A stretch of DNA of 64,000 nt. Source: Paraburkholderia phenazinium (GTDB taxonomy: Bacteria > Pseudomonadota > Gammaproteobacteria > Burkholderiales > Burkholderiaceae). Below, in pieces: positions 61,767 to 64,000 of this stretch (position 1 is its first letter; every line of letters begins with the position of its first letter). The DNA is taken from contig NZ_FSRM01000001.1 in assembly GCF_900141745.1 (NCBI RefSeq), positions 372,001 to 436,000 on the forward strand, read 5' to 3'. The notes beneath the pieces were generated by a model that was not told the DNA's origin, ran no database searches, and saw nothing but the letters and a program-made list of their open reading frames with translations. Made by a program: the position numbers and the translations under genes.

Positions 61767-63221
61767 TTAAAGCTCACGACGAGACGGTTCACCCTTGGGC
61801 TTCAAATCTGGGTCTATGAAGGCGTTTCGGAGTTCGGCCCACGCTCCAAGCGACACCGGCTTCACAGGAATGCGCGGGCGGTACAGTCCCACCTGCTCCA
61901 CTGTTCGGCCGGTCTCTTCGGCGATAATTCTTGTGACGGTCGTTCCGCACATGCGCCCTTGGCAGGGCCCCATTCCGCAACGCGTAAGAGACTTAATCTG
62001 ATTAGGGTCTCTGAGACCCTCCTCAATGCTCTGACGCAGCGAAGATGCAGATATCTCTTCGCAACGACAAACGATGGTATCTCCCGAAGGAAGAGGCTTA
62101 ACCAGCGACGGAGGGAATGCGGCGTCGAGAAATGGCCGGATGCGCGTGAACTCCTTAAGGAGCTTCTGGTCACGTCTTGCACTCGCGTCACGCTCGTGCA
62201 CGGTAATCCGCCCAAGTCGACGAGCGGTGTCGAACGCTGCAAGACGGCCAAGCAGTACAGCAGCCTTCGCGCCGAAGATACGTTGTCCGTCGCCGGCAAT
62301 AGCGATGCGTTCGAGGCTCGTTGCGCCCCATTCGTCAACGTCGGGTCTCCAGGCGAGCTGCGTTTTGTCCCAGAGATGGCGGCATCCCGTCGAGCGGCTC
62401 AACTGCACGTTCGGCACCACCCCATCATGCAGAAGAAGCACTGATGCCGGGATGCTTCGACGCTTCCCCTCTGCTACAAACGAGACTACTTCAAGCTTCT
62501 TTACGCCCTTCGCTTCGACCCCCGAAACGCCGTGATGGATTTCGACACCGGCCGCGCGTAAGCGACGCATCCAGGAAAGGCCTTTGATAATCTCCTGAAA
62601 TTGGGTGAATGCACGGGGAAGCTGCATCAAGGCCTCAGCGCGCAACATCCGCGGAGTCGTAATCAGCACGGCCTTTAAGGGCACGCCTGCATCGAGCAGT
62701 TGAGCTGCGACGAGCAACGGTAAGGGTCCGCAACCAGCGATGACGGTGGCCTCGGCGGGCACCACCCCCGATGACTTCAGGAGCGTCTGCGCCGCACCGG
62801 CACCTAGGACGCCCGGCAGCGTCCATCCGGATACTGGCACAGGGCGCTCCATCGCACCCGTTGCTAAAATGACCTGGCGGCCGCGCAGCAACGAGGCCTC
62901 GCCCGCCTGAGTGATACCGACAGCGCCATCCGCGAGAACCTGCCAGACGGCCGACCCCGGTGCATAAGTCGCTCCACTTCGGCGAAAAGCCTCAACCTGG
63001 GCAAGCCCGGAGCGAAAATCGGGTCCGAGAATTGGGCCGATGCGGTCGCCAGGAGTCGAGCGACGTTCGACAGACCGATAAATCTGGCCGCCTGGTGTTT
63101 CCTGCTCGTCGAGAAGCACTGTGTCGATTCCACGCTCCGCCGCAAGCGTCGCGGCAGCGAGGCCGGCCGGTCCTCCTCCGACAACTACGAGTTCACATTC
63201 AACGCGGTCGGCGATTCTCAT
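61767..63221 (-). CDS. FAD/NAD(P)-binding alpha-type subunit with BFD-like [2Fe-2S] domain
   Basis: 484 residues from the ATG at 63221, which overlaps the upstream stop as ATGA. FAD motif V-V-V-G-G-G-P-A-G-L-A-A-A near 12-24, G-G-Q-I-Y-R near 43-48, a second Rossmann part (A-G-C-G-P-L-P-L-L-V-A-A) near 167. A C-terminal BFD-like cluster domain (C-R-C-E-E near 387, C-G-M-G-P-C-Q-G-R-M-C near 413-423) follows. This is the OoxA/HcnB/LhpF-like subunit that receives electrons from the DAO subunit. Substrate not determined. Confidence 0.9.
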   Translation of the reverse strand: MRIADRVECELVVVGGGPAGLAAATLAAERGIDTVLLDEQETPGGQIYRSVERRSTPGDRIGPILGPDFRSGLAQVEAFRRSGATYAPGSAVWQVLADGAVGITQAGEASLLRGRQVILATGAMERPVPVSGWTLPGVLGAGAAQTLLKSSGVVPAEATVIAGCGPLPLLVAAQLLDAGVPLKAVLITTPRMLRAEALMQLPRAFTQFQEIIKGLSWMRRLRAAGVEIHHGVSGVEAKGVKKLEVVSFVAEGKRRSIPASVLLLHDGVVPNVQLSRSTGCRHLWDKTQLAWRPDVDEWGATSLERIAIAGDGQRIFGAKAAVLLGRLAAFDTARRLGRITVHERDASARRDQKLLKEFTRIRPFLDAAFPPSLVKPLPSGDTIVCRCEEISASSLRQSIEEGLRDPNQIKSLTRCGMGPCQGRMCGTTVTRIIAEETGRTVEQVGLYRPRIPVKPVSLGAWAELRNAFIDPDLKPKGEPSRREL

Positions 63222-63520
63222 AACAACTCCATTTCTCCTGGGCCGTCCTGATGCGTGACCTTCATTCCCGGCTTTGCAACAACAAGGCATGACTGGCAAT
63301 TCGCGATGCCGTCAATCTCGACCAGGCAGTCGAAACAGTTGCCAATCATGCAGTGAGGCTGCCGCGGCGCCCCTGTGACGGGCGTCGTGCGAAAGCACTC
63401 GACTCCATGGGCTAAAAGCGCGGCCGCTACTGTGTCTCCTTCAGTGGCACTTACAAGCTCTCCCTCGAAGGTGAACTCAACCGCGTTCGCTGAAGGCTGT
63501 AATCTCGTGAACATTGCCAT
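63218..63520 (-). CDS. Small [2Fe-2S] ferredoxin-like gamma-type subunit
   Basis: 100 residues. F-T-F-E-G-E-L-V-S-A-T-E-G-D-T-V-A-A-A-L-L-A-H-G is the start of the Fer2_4 domain, and the ligands follow in C-M-I-G-N-C-F-D-C and C-Q-S-C. Such subunits accompany the alpha and beta flavoproteins of opine oxidases, HcnABC and D-hydroxyproline dehydrogenase. Overlaps the alpha-type gene by four bases. Confidence 0.92.
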   Translation of the reverse strand: MAMFTRLQPSANAVEFTFEGELVSATEGDTVAAALLAHGVECFRTTPVTGAPRQPHCMIGNCFDCLVEIDGIANCQSCLVVAKPGMKVTHQDGPGEMELL

Positions 63521-63600
63521 CTTCTAACTTGAAATTGCTCTTACTGCGTTTGAATAAAGGACCATCCAACGTCCTGCTGATGAAGCCTGACGTCCCGAAA

Positions 63601-64000
63601 TCAGTTCGGCGGGGACAAGTCCAGGCCGAACCATTTCTGCATCAGCTTGCGGTTTGTGCCGTCGTCGTTCACGGACTTGATTGCCTTATCGAACATGTCT
63701 TTCAGTTGGACGTCGCCTTTCCGAAACGCGACATTCGTGGTGCCGCCACCTAGCACACCGCCAATGAATCGCGGCCCGACGAGCATTGCGTCTTTCATGT
63801 CCGGTTGACTTGCTGCCTTGTTGAGGACGGTGACGTTAGCCATCACCAAATCGACGCGGCCAGCTTCGAGGTCGAGGTTGTGCTGCTCTAACGTCTTATA
63901 TTCGCGGACTTCGACAATGCTCTTCAGGTACTTGTCGACAAAGTTCGAAGCGGTACTTGCGCTTTGTACGCCCAGAACCTTCCCGGAGAGCAGCGGACGT
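63601..64000 (-). CDS. Periplasmic amino-acid/opine-binding protein, C-terminal part (cut by window edge)
   Basis: The last 132 codons are in the window; the 5' part lies beyond 64000. The reading includes L-L-S-G-K-V-L-G-V-Q-S-A-S-T, E-A-G-R-V-D-L-V-M-A-N and I-K-S-V-N-D-D-G-T-N-R-K-L-M-Q-K-W-F-G, the layout of family 3 (HisJ/NocT/OccT) solute-binding proteins. It is first in the operon and should define the substrate of the importer. The spacer of 80 bases to the ferredoxin gene could hold a weak attenuation site. Confidence 0.88.
   Translation of the reverse strand, partial: RPLLSGKVLGVQSASTASNFVDKYLKSIVEVREYKTLEQHNLDLEAGRVDLVMANVTVLNKAASQPDMKDAMLVGPRFIGGVLGGGTTNVAFRKGDVQLKDMFDKAIKSVNDDGTNRKLMQKWFGLDLSPPN

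Overview
The window is a piece of a Paraburkholderia/Burkholderia-type betaproteobacterial genome. The evidence is high coding GC, a phenylacetate (paa) operon with a TetR regulator and a DUF1835 gene in the order usual for that group, DUF2957 lipoproteins, DUF2242, a short-form ArgC, fused malic enzyme/phosphotransacetylase, and OmpC-type porins. No rRNA, tRNA or CRISPR array was seen.

Layout. (1) 0-13.4 kb: aromatic amino-acid catabolism. paaABCDE encodes the phenylacetyl-CoA epoxidase, controlled by PaaR at a perfect palindrome. It is followed by hppD with a divergent Lrp-type regulator and by a 1199-aa fused indolepyruvate:ferredoxin oxidoreductase that can turn aryl-pyruvates into aryl-acetyl-CoA. 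(2) 13.4-40.5 kb: housekeeping and ordinary accessory genes. These include maeB, an MFS transporter, pyrE, a LuxR-type response regulator, a PEBP-like protein, a flavodoxin, argC, two paralogous DUF2957 lipoproteins beside ompW, LysE, a beta-hydroxyacid dehydrogenase, a ubiquitin-like/Mut7-C fusion, IclR, lipoproteins, a lytic transglycosylase, GGDEF, DnaJ, GlsB, and a Fur-boxed TonB receptor with a PepSY protein.

(3) 40.5-51.1 kb: the most unusual region. A leftward, tightly packed operon encodes a small HTH protein, a TnsC/TniB-like protein whose Walker A and Walker B motifs are both degenerate, two different TniQ/TnsD-type zinc-finger proteins, a TnsA-like endonuclease and a TnsB-like DDE transposase with an intact catalytic triad. 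A separate 540-aa protein with a PD-(D/E)XK nuclease signature follows. Matching AT-rich repeats in opposite orientation lie at both sides (about 40.54 and 51.10 kb) and are candidate transposon ends. A terminator with no known gene upstream lies between the operon and the right repeat and suggests an unannotated small transcript. I read this as a CRISPR-less Tn7-like element of unusual architecture that may use an ATPase-dead TnsC. Ends, mobility and target site are not proven.

(4) 51.1-56.6 kb: an accessory stretch of small, mostly unrecognised genes. It includes a two-repeat DUF6471 protein, a pair of paralogous 43-residue membrane proteins, an HTH/excisionase-like protein, a DUF29 protein with a C-terminal extension and a stand-alone M41-type (FtsH-like) peptidase that may be frameshifted. 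(5) 56.6-64 kb: a porin and a leftward uptake-and-oxidation cluster. It holds a periplasmic binding protein (cut by the window edge), a three-subunit opine/D-hydroxyproline-type FAD dehydrogenase, two HisQ/M-type permeases and a HisP-type ATPase, which together would import and oxidise an opine, proline-like or other basic amino-acid derivative.
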